A DNA stretch of 64,000 bases from an uncultured Geobacter sp. (GTDB lineage Bacteria > Desulfobacterota > Desulfuromonadia > Geobacterales > CAIOGM01), in the NCBI GenBank assembly GCA_903857795.1, contig CAIOGM010000061.1, forward strand, positions 1 to 64,000, read 5' to 3'. Below the pieces are notes generated by a model that saw only the letters and a program-made list of their open reading frames with translations, ran no database searches and was not told the DNA's origin. Positions 50,296 through 59,967 of the stretch are shown here, one piece after another. Numbering within the stretch: the stretch's first letter is position 1; every line of letters starts with the position of its first letter. Position numbers and translations under genes: made by a program.

Positions 50296-51711
50296 TTACC
50301 CGTGAATAGCCCGCTTCATGACATCCAGCGCCGCCTCCTTCACCGCCTCGGAGAGGGTAGGGTGAGCGTGGCAGATGAGGGCTATATCCTCGACGCTCCC
50401 CTCGAAGGCCATGACTGTCACCGCCTCGGCGATGAGGTCCGAGGCCCGGGGGCCAACGATATGAACTCCCAGGAGCTTGCCCGAGCCGCGGGCCGCCAGC
50501 ACCTTCACGAACCCTTCGGTCTCGTCCATGGCCCGTGCCCGGCCGTTTCCCATGAAGTTGAACCGTCCCACCTCGTACTCCTCTCCCTCCTCCTTGAGTC
50601 GCTCCTCGCTCTTCCCCACTGAGGCTGCCTCGGGCCAGGTATAGACGACGCCGGGGATATAGTCATAGTCGACGAAGGCCCCCTGACCGTTCATCCGCTC
50701 CACGGCGACGACCCCTTCTTCCGAGGCCTTATGGGCCAGCATGGGGCCGGGGATCAGGTCGCCGATGGCATAGACACCGATAGCCGTGGTCTGGTAGTCG
50801 TCGTCCACCACGACTCGTCCTGCTGCATCCAGCCTGACCCCTGCCTCCTCCAGGCCGAGTCCGGCGGTCTGAGGTCTCCTTCCCGCCGCGACGAGGATCT
50901 TGTCGCAGATGAGTTCTTCCCGGCTCTCTCCGGTGGTCAGCGCCACCGTCATCCGCCCGTTGTCGGGAGAGACCTTCTCCACCTTCGTGCCGAGTCTGAA
51001 GGCGATCCCCTGCTTCTTCAGAGACCTGATCAGGGTATCGGCCACCTGGCCGTCGCTGCTGGGGAGAATCTTGGGGAGGATATCCACCACCGTCACCTGG
51101 GCGCCGAGACGCCGCCAGACGGAGCCGAGTTCCAGGCCGATATAGCCCCCCCCCACCACCAGGAGATGTTCAGGTACCGTGGTAAAGGAGAGCGCTTCCC
51201 GGGCGCTGACCACGCTCCGGCCGTCGAACCTGAGCCCCGGTACGGTGGCGGCGCTGCTCCCCGTGGCCAGTAGAACCCGTTTCCCCTCGATGGTGGTCAC
51301 CGATTCTCCGGCGGTCACCTCCACCTCGTAGCCGCCATAGCCGAGACGGCGCGCCAACTTCCCGGTTCCACGGACCCAGGCCACGCCGTTCTTCTTGAAG
51401 AGGAAGGCGACGCCGTCGGTGAGTTTTTTTACCACATCGCTCTTTCTCGCCATCATCCGGGTCAAGTCCAGCCGGGGGGGGGCCACCAGGATGCCGTGGC
51501 CGGCGAACTTGTCACGGGCCAGGGCAAAGAGCTCCGAGGAGTCCAGGAGCGCCTTGCTGGGGATGCACCCCTCGTTGAGGCAGACCCCGCCCAGCGTCTC
51601 CCGCTGCTCCACCACCGCCACCTTCATCCCCAACTGGGCCCCCCGGACGGCGGCCACATACCCCCCCGGTCCGGCGCCGATGACGATGAGGTCAAACTGC
51701 TGATCAGACAT
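50296..51711 (-). CDS. lpd: dihydrolipoyl dehydrogenase (E3)
   Basis: The start at 51711 (MSDQQFDLIVIGAGPGGY) has AAGGAG before it. This 471-residue flavoprotein reoxidises the lipoyl groups of the dehydrogenase complexes with NAD+. FAD site: IGAGPGGYVAAVRGAQLG. Redox disulfide: GGVCLNEGCIPSK. NAD site: VVGGGYIGLELGSVWRRLG. FAD site two: VYAIGDLIPGPMLAHKASEEG. Catalytic His-Glu: ICHAHPTLSEAVKEAA. It lies between sucB and acn on the same strand and is probably the E3 of the 2-oxoglutarate dehydrogenase complex. Confidence 0.96.
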   Translation of the reverse strand: MSDQQFDLIVIGAGPGGYVAAVRGAQLGMKVAVVEQRETLGGVCLNEGCIPSKALLDSSELFALARDKFAGHGILVAPPRLDLTRMMARKSDVVKKLTDGVAFLFKKNGVAWVRGTGKLARRLGYGGYEVEVTAGESVTTIEGKRVLLATGSSAATVPGLRFDGRSVVSAREALSFTTVPEHLLVVGGGYIGLELGSVWRRLGAQVTVVDILPKILPSSDGQVADTLIRSLKKQGIAFRLGTKVEKVSPDNGRMTVALTTGESREELICDKILVAAGRRPQTAGLGLEEAGVRLDAAGRVVVDDDYQTTAIGVYAIGDLIPGPMLAHKASEEGVVAVERMNGQGAFVDYDYIPGVVYTWPEAASVGKSEERLKEEGEEYEVGRFNFMGNGRARAMDETEGFVKVLAARGSGKLLGVHIVGPRASDLIAEAVTVMAFEGSVEDIALICHAHPTLSEAVKEAALDVMKRAIHG

Positions 51712-51734
51712 ATATGCTCCTTTTAAGTAGTTAG

Positions 51735-52919
51735 TCACCCTTCCAGCAGCATCTCTTCCGGGTCCTCGATGAACTCCTTCACCGTCTTGAGGAACCCCAC
51801 CGCCTCGCGGCCGTCGATGATCCGGTGATCATAGGAGAGGGCCAGGTACATCATGGGGCGGATGACGATCTGGCCGTCGCGGACCACGGGGCGCTCCTGG
51901 ATGGAGTGCATCCCCAGGACCCCGCTCTGGGGGGTGTTGAGGATGGGGGTGGAGAGGAGTGAGCCGTAGACCCCGCCGTTGCTGATGGTGAAGGTTCCCC
52001 CCTCCAGGTCGGAGAGCTCCAGACGGTTGTTTTTCACCTTGTCGCTGAAACCCTGAATGGCCCCCTCGATCTCGGCGAAGTGGAGCCGGTCGGCCTCCCG
52101 GAGCACCGGCACCACGAGCCCCTTCTCTCCCCCCACGGCGACCCCGATGTTGTAGTAGTGGTGATAGACCAGTTCATCTCCGTCGATCCGGGCGTTGACC
52201 GCCGGGAACTCCTTGAGCGCCTCGACGCACGCCTTGACGAAGAAGGACATATATCCCAGGGCAACGCCATGTTTCTTCTTGAACTGCTCCTTATGCCGGG
52301 CCCGGACCTCCATGACCCGCCCCAGGTCGGCTTCATTGAAGGTGGTCAGCATGGCGGTCTGCTGCCGCACCGCCACCAGTCTTTCGGCAATCCGCTTCCG
52401 GATGGGGGTCATCTTCTGCCGGGTCACCCGGTCGTCAACGGGCTTGGCGTTGTAAGGGGGGGGGTCTTCGGAGCGGACCCGGGAGACCGGCGCCGGCGCC
52501 GGCTCTGCAAAAACAGTCGGCGCAGGCGCCTCGAACGCTTTTGTCTGAAGTGCGGCCCGCCGGGACGACGGGGACCGAAGCCCTGCTGCGGCTTCAGGGA
52601 GGTGAGGTTCTGTCGGGGCGGCCATGGCGGCAGGAGGAGCTGCTGTTGCAACAGCGAGTGGGGTCTCCGCCGGCGCCGCCGCAGCTACTTCCCCTTCGGC
52701 GATGCCGCCGATGACTGTGCCGATCTTCACCGTGGTCCCGGCGGGAACCACGATGGAGAGGAGGCCGTCGGCCTCCGCATGGAGCTCCATGGTGATCTTG
52801 TCGGTCTCGATCTCGCAGATCGCCTCGTCCTTGCGGACCGCCTCTCCCTGGCTCTTGTGCCACTTGGCCACCAGCGCCTCGAATACCGACTCACCCACCG
52901 CAGGTATTTTGATCTCCAT
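51735..52919 (-). CDS. sucB: 2-oxoglutarate dehydrogenase E2, dihydrolipoyl succinyltransferase
   Basis: The 394-residue E2 passes the succinyl group from E1 to CoA. The single lipoyl domain has the modified Lys in [10 protein letters not shown] (~residue 42). An Ala/Pro-rich linker, a peripheral subunit-binding-like stretch and the acyltransferase domain follow. The catalytic motif is [19 protein letters not shown], with the DHR.iDG His-Asp. [17 protein letters not shown] and [17 protein letters not shown] match SucB more closely than the pyruvate enzyme. E1 (sucA) lies upstream but is separated by a transposase gene and repeats. Confidence 0.94.
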   Translation of the reverse strand: MEIKIPAVGESVFEALVAKWHKSQGEAVRKDEAICEIETDKITMELHAEADGLLSIVVPAGTTVKIGTVIGGIAEGEVAAAAPAETPLAVATAAPPAAMAAPTEPHLPEAAAGLRSPSSRRAALQTKAFEAPAPTVFAEPAPAPVSRVRSEDPPPYNAKPVDDRVTRQKMTPIRKRIAERLVAVRQQTAMLTTFNEADLGRVMEVRARHKEQFKKKHGVALGYMSFFVKACVEALKEFPAVNARIDGDELVYHHYYNIGVAVGGEKGLVVPVLREADRLHFAEIEGAIQGFSDKVKNNRLELSDLEGGTFTISNGGVYGSLLSTPILNTPQSGVLGMHSIQERPVVRDGQIVIRPMMYLALSYDHRIIDGREAVGFLKTVKEFIEDPEEMLLEG

Positions 52920-52945
52920 TATTTGTACCTCTCGTTGAAATATTT

Positions 52946-53079
52946 GTAGGAGCGGGCTCCGCCCGCGAACTGGGTGACAAATGCATTAGCAGGCTTTAGC
53001 TGCGAATTGTTGTGCAAAAGACGGTGATCGTGCCCCGAGGACGGAATAGTCATTGTTCGCGGACAAAGCCCGCTCCTAC
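52946..53079. repeat. type I REP pair downstream of the transposase gene
   Basis: A direct copy starts at 52946 (GTAGGAGCGGGCTCCGCCCG, to 52969). An inverted copy lies at 53056-53079 (ending AAGCCCGCTCCTAC). They flank the 3' side of the transposase gene, in the gap before sucB. Confidence 0.85.
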
Positions 53080-53094
53080 AAGAATGGATTGATC

Positions 53095-53616
53095 TCATTC
53101 AACCCAAACCGCATCCCACAGGGAATAATCCCAGATTTTTTTGACAATCCCCGCCCGAACCGGATTCATGACCACATACCGGGCAATATCTCGTAGATCT
53201 TTGTCTCCGCGGATCGCCCGATCATGAAACCCTTTTTGCCATACTCTGCCCGAACGTATCACTGTAGGATCGGGCTCCGCCCGCGAACCATCAACCTCTT
53301 CGCGGGCGGAGCCCGCTCCTACGAGGTGCTGATTCATGAAATGCGCCGAGGCGCCCTTGATCTGACCGATGAGGGTTTGCAAGGTGCAGACGTCGGTGAG
53401 AGAAAGCAACCAATGAAAATGATTCGGCATGATGACGAAGGCCAGACTCTCTACCTTGCCGGCATCTGAGTACTGCCGCATGGTATTAACAAGGATTCGT
53501 CCCAACCGGAAATCAGAGAAAATCGGACGACGACCAAGGGTAATACTGGTAACGAGATAGATCTGTCCGTCAACCGAAAACCGTCCTTTACGAAGATCCT
53601 TGCCATGGTAGATCAT
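53095..53616 (-). CDS. REP-associated tyrosine transposase (RAYT)
   Basis: This 173-residue Y1/HUH transposase of the REP-associated group has SIT..RRPIFSDF near the start, the HUH motif in VIMPNHFHWLLSL (~64) and the catalytic-region Tyr in IARYVVMNPVRAG (~145), with QKGFHDRAIR before it. RAYTs nick and join single-stranded REP hairpins. Type I REPs lie on both sides of the gene. Between QIKGASAHFMNQHL and VWQKGFHD the gene carries an inverted REP pair in frame, which adds about 20 residues (SAREEVDGSRAEPDPTV). Whether the enzyme still works is unknown; both catalytic motifs are intact. The gene separates sucA from sucB. Confidence 0.88.
   Translation of the reverse strand: MIYHGKDLRKGRFSVDGQIYLVTSITLGRRPIFSDFRLGRILVNTMRQYSDAGKVESLAFVIMPNHFHWLLSLTDVCTLQTLIGQIKGASAHFMNQHLVGAGSAREEVDGSRAEPDPTVIRSGRVWQKGFHDRAIRGDKDLRDIARYVVMNPVRAGIVKKIWDYSLWDAVWVE
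53264..53322. repeat. inverted REP pair inserted inside the transposase coding sequence
   Basis: GTAGGATCGGGCTCCGCCCG (53264-53287 in full) and its inverse (53299-53322) match over 24 bases with one mismatch, 11 bases apart. Both fall inside the RAYT gene without breaking the frame. Confidence 0.9.
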
Positions 53617-53641
53617 GGTGCGGGCATCCTTACCTCAACGT

Positions 53642-53665
53642 GTAGGAGCGGTCTATGCCCGCGAA
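53642..53665. repeat. type I REP upstream of the transposase gene
   Basis: GTAGGAGCGGTCTATGCCCG followed by CGAA is a single copy 25 bases before the transposase start codon, between it and sucA. Confidence 0.8.
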
Positions 53666-53719
53666 CCATGAATGGCGTTATTCGCGTCTTCTCGGTGCAA
53701 AGACTTGGTGTAAAGGCTG

Positions 53720-56410
53720 CTATGCAAACGCCTCCTCAATGATCCGCTCCTGCTCCTGCTTGTGCAGCCGGTGCGACCCCACCGCCGGGGCGGCCTCTTC
53801 GGCCCGGCCGATGTACCCAACCTCCCGACCGACGGTCCGGTTGAGACTGGGGCGGATGTGGTGCCAGGCCCCCATGTTCTTCGGCTCCTCCTGGACCCAG
53901 GTGAACTTGGTTCCCGGCATCCCGACGCTGAGGGCCGCCTTGAGCAGATCCATCCGGAGCGGATAGAGCTGCTCCACCCGGACGATGGCCACGTCGCTCC
54001 GGTTGTCCCGCTGCTGCCGCTCCAGCAGATCGTAGTAGATCTTCCCTGTACAGATGAGGAGGCTCTTCAGCGAGCTCTCGCTCACCGGGGCCGGGATCAC
54101 CTCCTGGAACCGGCCATGTACCAGACCGTCCAGGGATGAGGTGCAGGCCGGGTGGCGCAGCAGACTCTTGGGGGTAAAGACCACCAGCGGCTTCCTGAAC
54201 GGGAGCAACACCTGCCGTCTCAGGAGGTGGAACAGCTGGGCCGGGGTGGAGGGGTAGACGACGAAGAGGTTGTTGAGGGCGCAGAGCTGGAGGTAGCGCT
54301 CGATCCGGGCGCTGGAGTGCTCCGCCCCTTGTCCCTCGTAGCCGTGGGGGAGAAGCATGACCAGGCCGCTGGAGCGGTCCCACTTGGATTCTCCGGCGGC
54401 GATGAACTGATCCATGATGACCTGGGCGCCGTTGGCGAAGTCGCCGAACTGGGCCTCCCAGAGGGTCAGGCTCCTGGGGTTCTCCAGGGAGTAGCCGTAT
54501 TCGTAGCCGAGCACCGCGATCTCGGAGAGCATACTGTCGAAGACCTGGAACCCGACCCCTTCCGGGCAGAGGGTGGTCAGCGGGACGAACGCGGCGCCGT
54601 TCTTCAGGTCGTGGAGGGTGGCATGGCGATGGTTGAAGGTCCCCCGCCGGGAGTCCTGGCCGGAGAGCCGCACCGGCACCCCCTCGCTCAGCAGGGTGGC
54701 GTAGGCCAGGGTCTCGGCGTTCCCCCAGTCGAGCCCTACTCCAGCCCGGATCGCCTCCCGCCGCCGGTTGTAGAGTTGACCGATCTTGGGGTGGGGGGTG
54801 AAGCCGTCGGGGAGGGTCGCCAGCTTCTCGGAGAGCGCCATGAGCCGCTCCCGCTCCACCCCGGTCTGAACCGTAACCGCCGCATACTCCCGCTGCACGC
54901 CGCTCCAGAGCCCCAGGAACCCCATGCCCACCGGCTCCGCTTTTATCCCCAGCGCCGTGTTGAGCCGGTTGCTGTAGGCCGTCGCCATCCCGGTTATGGC
55001 CTCCTCGGCTGCTCCCAGCTCCCGGAGCCGGTCGGCGTAGAGGGTATGGACCGACGGCCGCGCCTTGATCTTCTCATACATCATCGGCTGGGTGAAGAAC
55101 GGCTCGTCCCCCTCGTTGTGGCCGTACCGGCGGTAACAGGTCATCTCGATGACCACGTCCCGGTGGAATTTCTGCCGGTAGGCCACGGCCAGCCGGGCCG
55201 CCTGGATAGCCGCCTCCGGCTCTTCGCCGTGACAGTGAAAGATTGGGGCCATGAGCATCCGGGCCACATCGGTGGAGTAGGGGGTGGAGCGGGAGTCCTT
55301 GGGGAGGGTGGTGAAGCCGATCTGGTTGTTGATGATGATATGGATGGTGCCGCCGGTGGTGTACCCCTCCAGTTGGGAGAGGTTGAGGGTCTCCGCCACC
55401 ACCCCCTGGCCGGCAAAGGCGGCGTCACCGTGGATGAGCACCGGCATGACCAGTCGCCGCTCCGTGTCGTTGATCCGCTCCTGACGGGCCCGGACCCTTC
55501 CCTCTACTACCGGGTTCACCACCTCCAGGTGGCTGGGGTTGAAGGCCAGGGAGAGGCGAACTTGAGCCCCCTCGATCTCCTGCACGATTGAATAACCCTT
55601 ATGATACTTCACGTCCCCTTCACCCACCACATGGTACTCAAGGTTGTCGGCGAATTCGGCGAAGATGTTCTCCACCGGTTTATGGAAGATGTTAGCCAAG
55701 ACATTGAGCCGTCCCCGGTGGGCCATGCCGATCATGACGTTGCGCACCCCCAGCCGGGCCACGCCCAGGATAACCTCATCCAGGAGCGGGATGACCGTCT
55801 CTCCCCCCTCCAGGGAGAAGCGCTTCTGACCGATGAACTTCCGGTGGAGGAACTCCTCGAAGAGGGCCGCCTCCTGGAGATGACGGAGGATATGGAGCCG
55901 GTACTCCATGGTCAGCTCCGGGAGATTCCTGGTCGGCTCCATCCGGTCGATGAGCCACTGTCGCTCCTCCGGGTCCTGGATATGCATGAACTCCACCCCC
56001 AGATAGCGGCAGTAGGTCTCCCGCATAGTGGCGAGAATCTCGCGCAGGGGGGCGGAGGTTTTGAGGAAGCGGCGATTGGAGAAGACGGTGTCCAGGTCGG
56101 CATCACAAAGGCCGAAGGAGGAGAGCTCCAGGTAGGGGTGCGATAGCGGGCAGGGGTTCAGCGGGTCGGTGCAGGCCAGGAGATGCCCCAGGTCCCGGTA
56201 GCGGTAGATGAGCGACTGGACCCCGGATTGGCGGAGCTGGGCCTGGCGGGTCGCTTCCTCATTCAGGGGGGGAGTGTTTTCTCCTTCACGTCCCAGGTCG
56301 AACCCGGCAAAGAAGGAGCGCCACTCAGGGGCGACGCTGTCCGGAGATTGCTTCCAGAGGAGATACTGGGCTTCGATCCAGTCGGGAGAGAGTGCTTCGA
56401 TGAATGACAT
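53720..56410 (-). CDS. sucA: 2-oxoglutarate dehydrogenase E1
   Basis: The thiamine-diphosphate E1 decarboxylates 2-oxoglutarate and succinylates the lipoyl group of SucB. The 896 residues are close to the usual ~930. N-terminal segment: SPDWIEAQYLLWKQSPDSV. Active-site region: IGMAHRGRLNVLANIFHKP. ThDP motif: HGDAAFAGQGVVAETLNLSQL ending in IHIIINNQIGFTT. Then CYRRYGHNEGDEPFFTQP, SGQDSRRGTFNHRHA and FGDFANGAQVIMDQFI. A complete oxidative TCA step is expected in acetate-oxidising Geobacterales. sucA is the first gene of the cluster. Confidence 0.95.
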   Translation of the reverse strand: MSFIEALSPDWIEAQYLLWKQSPDSVAPEWRSFFAGFDLGREGENTPPLNEEATRQAQLRQSGVQSLIYRYRDLGHLLACTDPLNPCPLSHPYLELSSFGLCDADLDTVFSNRRFLKTSAPLREILATMRETYCRYLGVEFMHIQDPEERQWLIDRMEPTRNLPELTMEYRLHILRHLQEAALFEEFLHRKFIGQKRFSLEGGETVIPLLDEVILGVARLGVRNVMIGMAHRGRLNVLANIFHKPVENIFAEFADNLEYHVVGEGDVKYHKGYSIVQEIEGAQVRLSLAFNPSHLEVVNPVVEGRVRARQERINDTERRLVMPVLIHGDAAFAGQGVVAETLNLSQLEGYTTGGTIHIIINNQIGFTTLPKDSRSTPYSTDVARMLMAPIFHCHGEEPEAAIQAARLAVAYRQKFHRDVVIEMTCYRRYGHNEGDEPFFTQPMMYEKIKARPSVHTLYADRLRELGAAEEAITGMATAYSNRLNTALGIKAEPVGMGFLGLWSGVQREYAAVTVQTGVERERLMALSEKLATLPDGFTPHPKIGQLYNRRREAIRAGVGLDWGNAETLAYATLLSEGVPVRLSGQDSRRGTFNHRHATLHDLKNGAAFVPLTTLCPEGVGFQVFDSMLSEIAVLGYEYGYSLENPRSLTLWEAQFGDFANGAQVIMDQFIAAGESKWDRSSGLVMLLPHGYEGQGAEHSSARIERYLQLCALNNLFVVYPSTPAQLFHLLRRQVLLPFRKPLVVFTPKSLLRHPACTSSLDGLVHGRFQEVIPAPVSESSLKSLLICTGKIYYDLLERQQRDNRSDVAIVRVEQLYPLRMDLLKAALSVGMPGTKFTWVQEEPKNMGAWHHIRPSLNRTVGREVGYIGRAEEAAPAVGSHRLHKQEQERIIEEAFA

Positions 56411-56442
56411 GAGGCCTCCTGTTTGAAAATAGTCGCAATCTC

Positions 56443-56490
56443 TTGAACCTGAAAAAATCAGTGGTTCAAATGCCGATTTTAGGTTGAACC
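56443..56490. promoter_or_regulatory. inverted TTGAACC repeats upstream of sucA
   Basis: TTGAACC (56443) and GGTTCAA (56463) are inverse copies 13 bases apart, and GGTTGAACC (56482-56490) adds a third related site. They lie 33-80 bases before the sucA start and could be regulator sites. No promoter boxes can be assigned with confidence. The rest of the 56411-56835 gap has no gene. Confidence 0.3.
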
Positions 56491-56712
56491 GCGTCTCCTT
56501 TGCGTCCTTTGCGGCTTTGCGGTGAAAGGCTTCGATTTTGTGTGTGTTGAACTTTTATCACAGTTTTGCGGTTTTTTCATGGGGATTTATGATGATGCGT
56601 CCCACCGCAATGGCTTTGCAAATGCACCATTGAAGCAGGAGGGGCTAACCGTCTACCCCACCCCATAAATTACTTGTCTTCTCCGACCATTTCTGCCATA
56701 GTGGGCAGTCAA

Positions 56713-56739
56713 AAAAAGACGGGAGCTGCCCGTCTTTTT
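56713..56739. terminator. bidirectional terminator-like hairpin
   Basis: AAAAAGACGGG (56713-56723) and CCCGTCTTTTT (56729-56739) form a perfect 11-bp stem with a 5-base loop, and A and T runs are part of the stem. It lies between the divergent sucA and typA genes, so it may be a left-over or attenuator-like element. Confidence 0.6.
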
Positions 56740-56763
56740 GTTTTCACTAACTATCCATTCCCT

Positions 56764-56814
56764 GTAGGAGGGGCCGCCGTGCACACTAACCTCGCGGGCC
56801 ACGACCGCTCTTAC
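56764..56814. repeat. degenerate type I REP pair before typA
   Basis: GTAGGAGGGGCCGCC at 56764 and an inverse-like half ending CGACCGCTCTTAC at 56814 resemble the type I REP pair with several changes. It overlaps the false N-terminal extension of typA in the ORF track. Confidence 0.5.
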
Positions 56815-56835
56815 GACTATTATTCAGGAGAACAG

Positions 56836-58641
<1,806 letters not shown>

Positions 58642-58786
58642 AAAAATCGGGCAACGTCGAAGCGGATAACGCTGCGGAAATCATTACATGGCCGGTACGG
58701 TATCCCCGTCCGGCCATTTTTACAGGGAGTATCAGGTATACCGCGGGCGTATGCCATAAGCCCCTACGGGTCGGGTGCGAGGGGTT

Positions 58787-58812
58787 GTGGGGGCGACTCG
58801 TGAATCGCCCGT
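58787..58812. repeat. type II palindromic repeat before bamD
   Basis: GGGCGACTCGTGAATCGCCC (58791-58810) is a hairpin with the same core as the repeats at 12668 and 50225. The 58642-58997 gap contains this repeat and a promoter but no gene. Confidence 0.65.
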
Positions 58813-58855
58813 CTGTTGAATCCGGTTTCAATTGCACCCCGGCGCCAATCCAGGA

Positions 58856-58884
58856 TTGACAAAAAGGCGCATTTCCTCTACGGT
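58856..58884 (+). promoter_or_regulatory. candidate bamD promoter
   Basis: TTGACA (58856-58861) is 17 bases from TACGGT (58879-58884), a weak -10 (3 of 6). It lies 113 bases before the bamD start. Confidence 0.4.
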
Positions 58885-58997
58885 CTGAAACCGGCATAAA
58901 TCGGGATAACAGAGGTCACTTCACAGTCACGAAGCACAAAAACTACTTCCTTCTCGCGAAGCTGCGGAGGACGTAAAGAAAATCCCCGGGGGAACCC

Positions 58998-59744
58998 ATG
59001 CCGCTTTCAGCTCTGCTCAGGATCACCGCATTTCTCAGCATTATCACTCTTGCCGCCTGCGCCACCACGGACAAGGCGAAGCCGGTGTCGTCTGAGGCGG
59101 CGTTCAAGGAGGCCGATGATCTGGTCGCCAGGGGGCGTTACGACGAAGCCATCGCCCAGTGGAAGAAGGCGAAGGAGAGCTACCGGTCGCCGGAGCTGAG
59201 CGCCGTGGCCGAGTTGAAGATCGCTGACGCCTACTTCGCCAAGGAGGCGTACATCGAGGCCGCCGCCGCCTATGAGGAGTTCCGCAAGCTTCACCCCAAG
59301 AGCGACAAGGCCCCCTACGCCCTCTACCGGATGGCCCTCAGCAACTACAAACAGATCGAGAGGATAGACACCGACCAGACCCCGGTGAAGAACACCGTCG
59401 CGTCGCTGGAGATGTTTCTCAAGTACTACCCGAAATCCGAGTACGCCAAGGACGCCGCCGACAAACTCGCCGTCTGCCGGCTCAAGATGGCCCAGTATGA
59501 ACTCTATGTAGGGCGCTTCTACTACCGTACCGACAAGTACGTTTCCGCCGTGGGGAGGCTCGAGGGAATCCTCAAGAATTACCCCGATGCTCCCGTCATC
59601 GATGAAACGCTCTTCTATCTGGGGAGCTCCTATCTCCAGATCGGAGAGCTCGCCAAGGAGAAGGAGACCCTCAACCGGCTCATCAAGGAGTTCCCCGCCA
59701 GTCAGTACGCGGAAAAAGCCCGCAAGCTCCTGGCCTCGTCGTAA
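58998..59744 (+). CDS. bamD: outer-membrane assembly lipoprotein BamD
   Basis: BamD is the TPR lipoprotein that works with BamA to fold beta-barrel proteins into the outer membrane. The 248-residue product has a lipobox (SIITLAAC). It has about five TPR motifs: AFKEADDLVARGRYDEAIAQW, AELKIADAYFAKEAYIEAAAAYEEF, APYALYRMALSNYKQI (then DTDQTPVKNTVASLEMFLKYYP), LYVGRFYYRTDKYVSAVGRLE and ETLFYLGSSYLQIG. The 'eF...hP.s..a.yA.y..a......' and 'RDQ/TDQT...a...f..f...yP.S.ya' spacing is specific to BamD/ComL. It stands alone between a promoter and a terminator. Confidence 0.93.
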   Translation: MPLSALLRITAFLSIITLAACATTDKAKPVSSEAAFKEADDLVARGRYDEAIAQWKKAKESYRSPELSAVAELKIADAYFAKEAYIEAAAAYEEFRKLHPKSDKAPYALYRMALSNYKQIERIDTDQTPVKNTVASLEMFLKYYPKSEYAKDAADKLAVCRLKMAQYELYVGRFYYRTDKYVSAVGRLEGILKNYPDAPVIDETLFYLGSSYLQIGELAKEKETLNRLIKEFPASQYAEKARKLLASS

Positions 59745-59784
59745 GCCGGAGCCTGCTCGATCCCATCCCTGAGTGAGGCCGAAC

Positions 59785-59808
59785 AAGCGGAGCCTGCTCC
59801 GCTTTTTT
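59785..59808 (+). terminator. terminator after bamD
   Basis: AAGCGGAG (59785-59792) and CTCCGCTT (59797-59804) form a perfect 8-bp stem with a 4-base loop and are followed by TTTT. Confidence 0.85.
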
Positions 59809-59811
59809 AAC

Positions 59812-59840
59812 TTGACGAACGAAAGCCACTTCAGTAAAAT
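59812..59840 (+). promoter_or_regulatory. promoter of the CoA-transferase gene
   Basis: TTGACG (59812-59817) and TAAAAT (59835-59840) are 17 bases apart, each with 5 of 6 consensus matches. The leader to the ATG at 59968 is about 120 bases and has an AGGAGG RBS. Confidence 0.65.
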
Positions 59841-59967
59841 CCCCTCCCGCAATTCACGTAAAACTTCGGTTTAAAATGCCCTTTCTTGCACGCCTGCCGA
59901 AGTTTTTTCCCGTTATCCGCGTGCTCGTTCGTCGTTGTAGACACCACAACAAAACAGGAGGTAGGAG

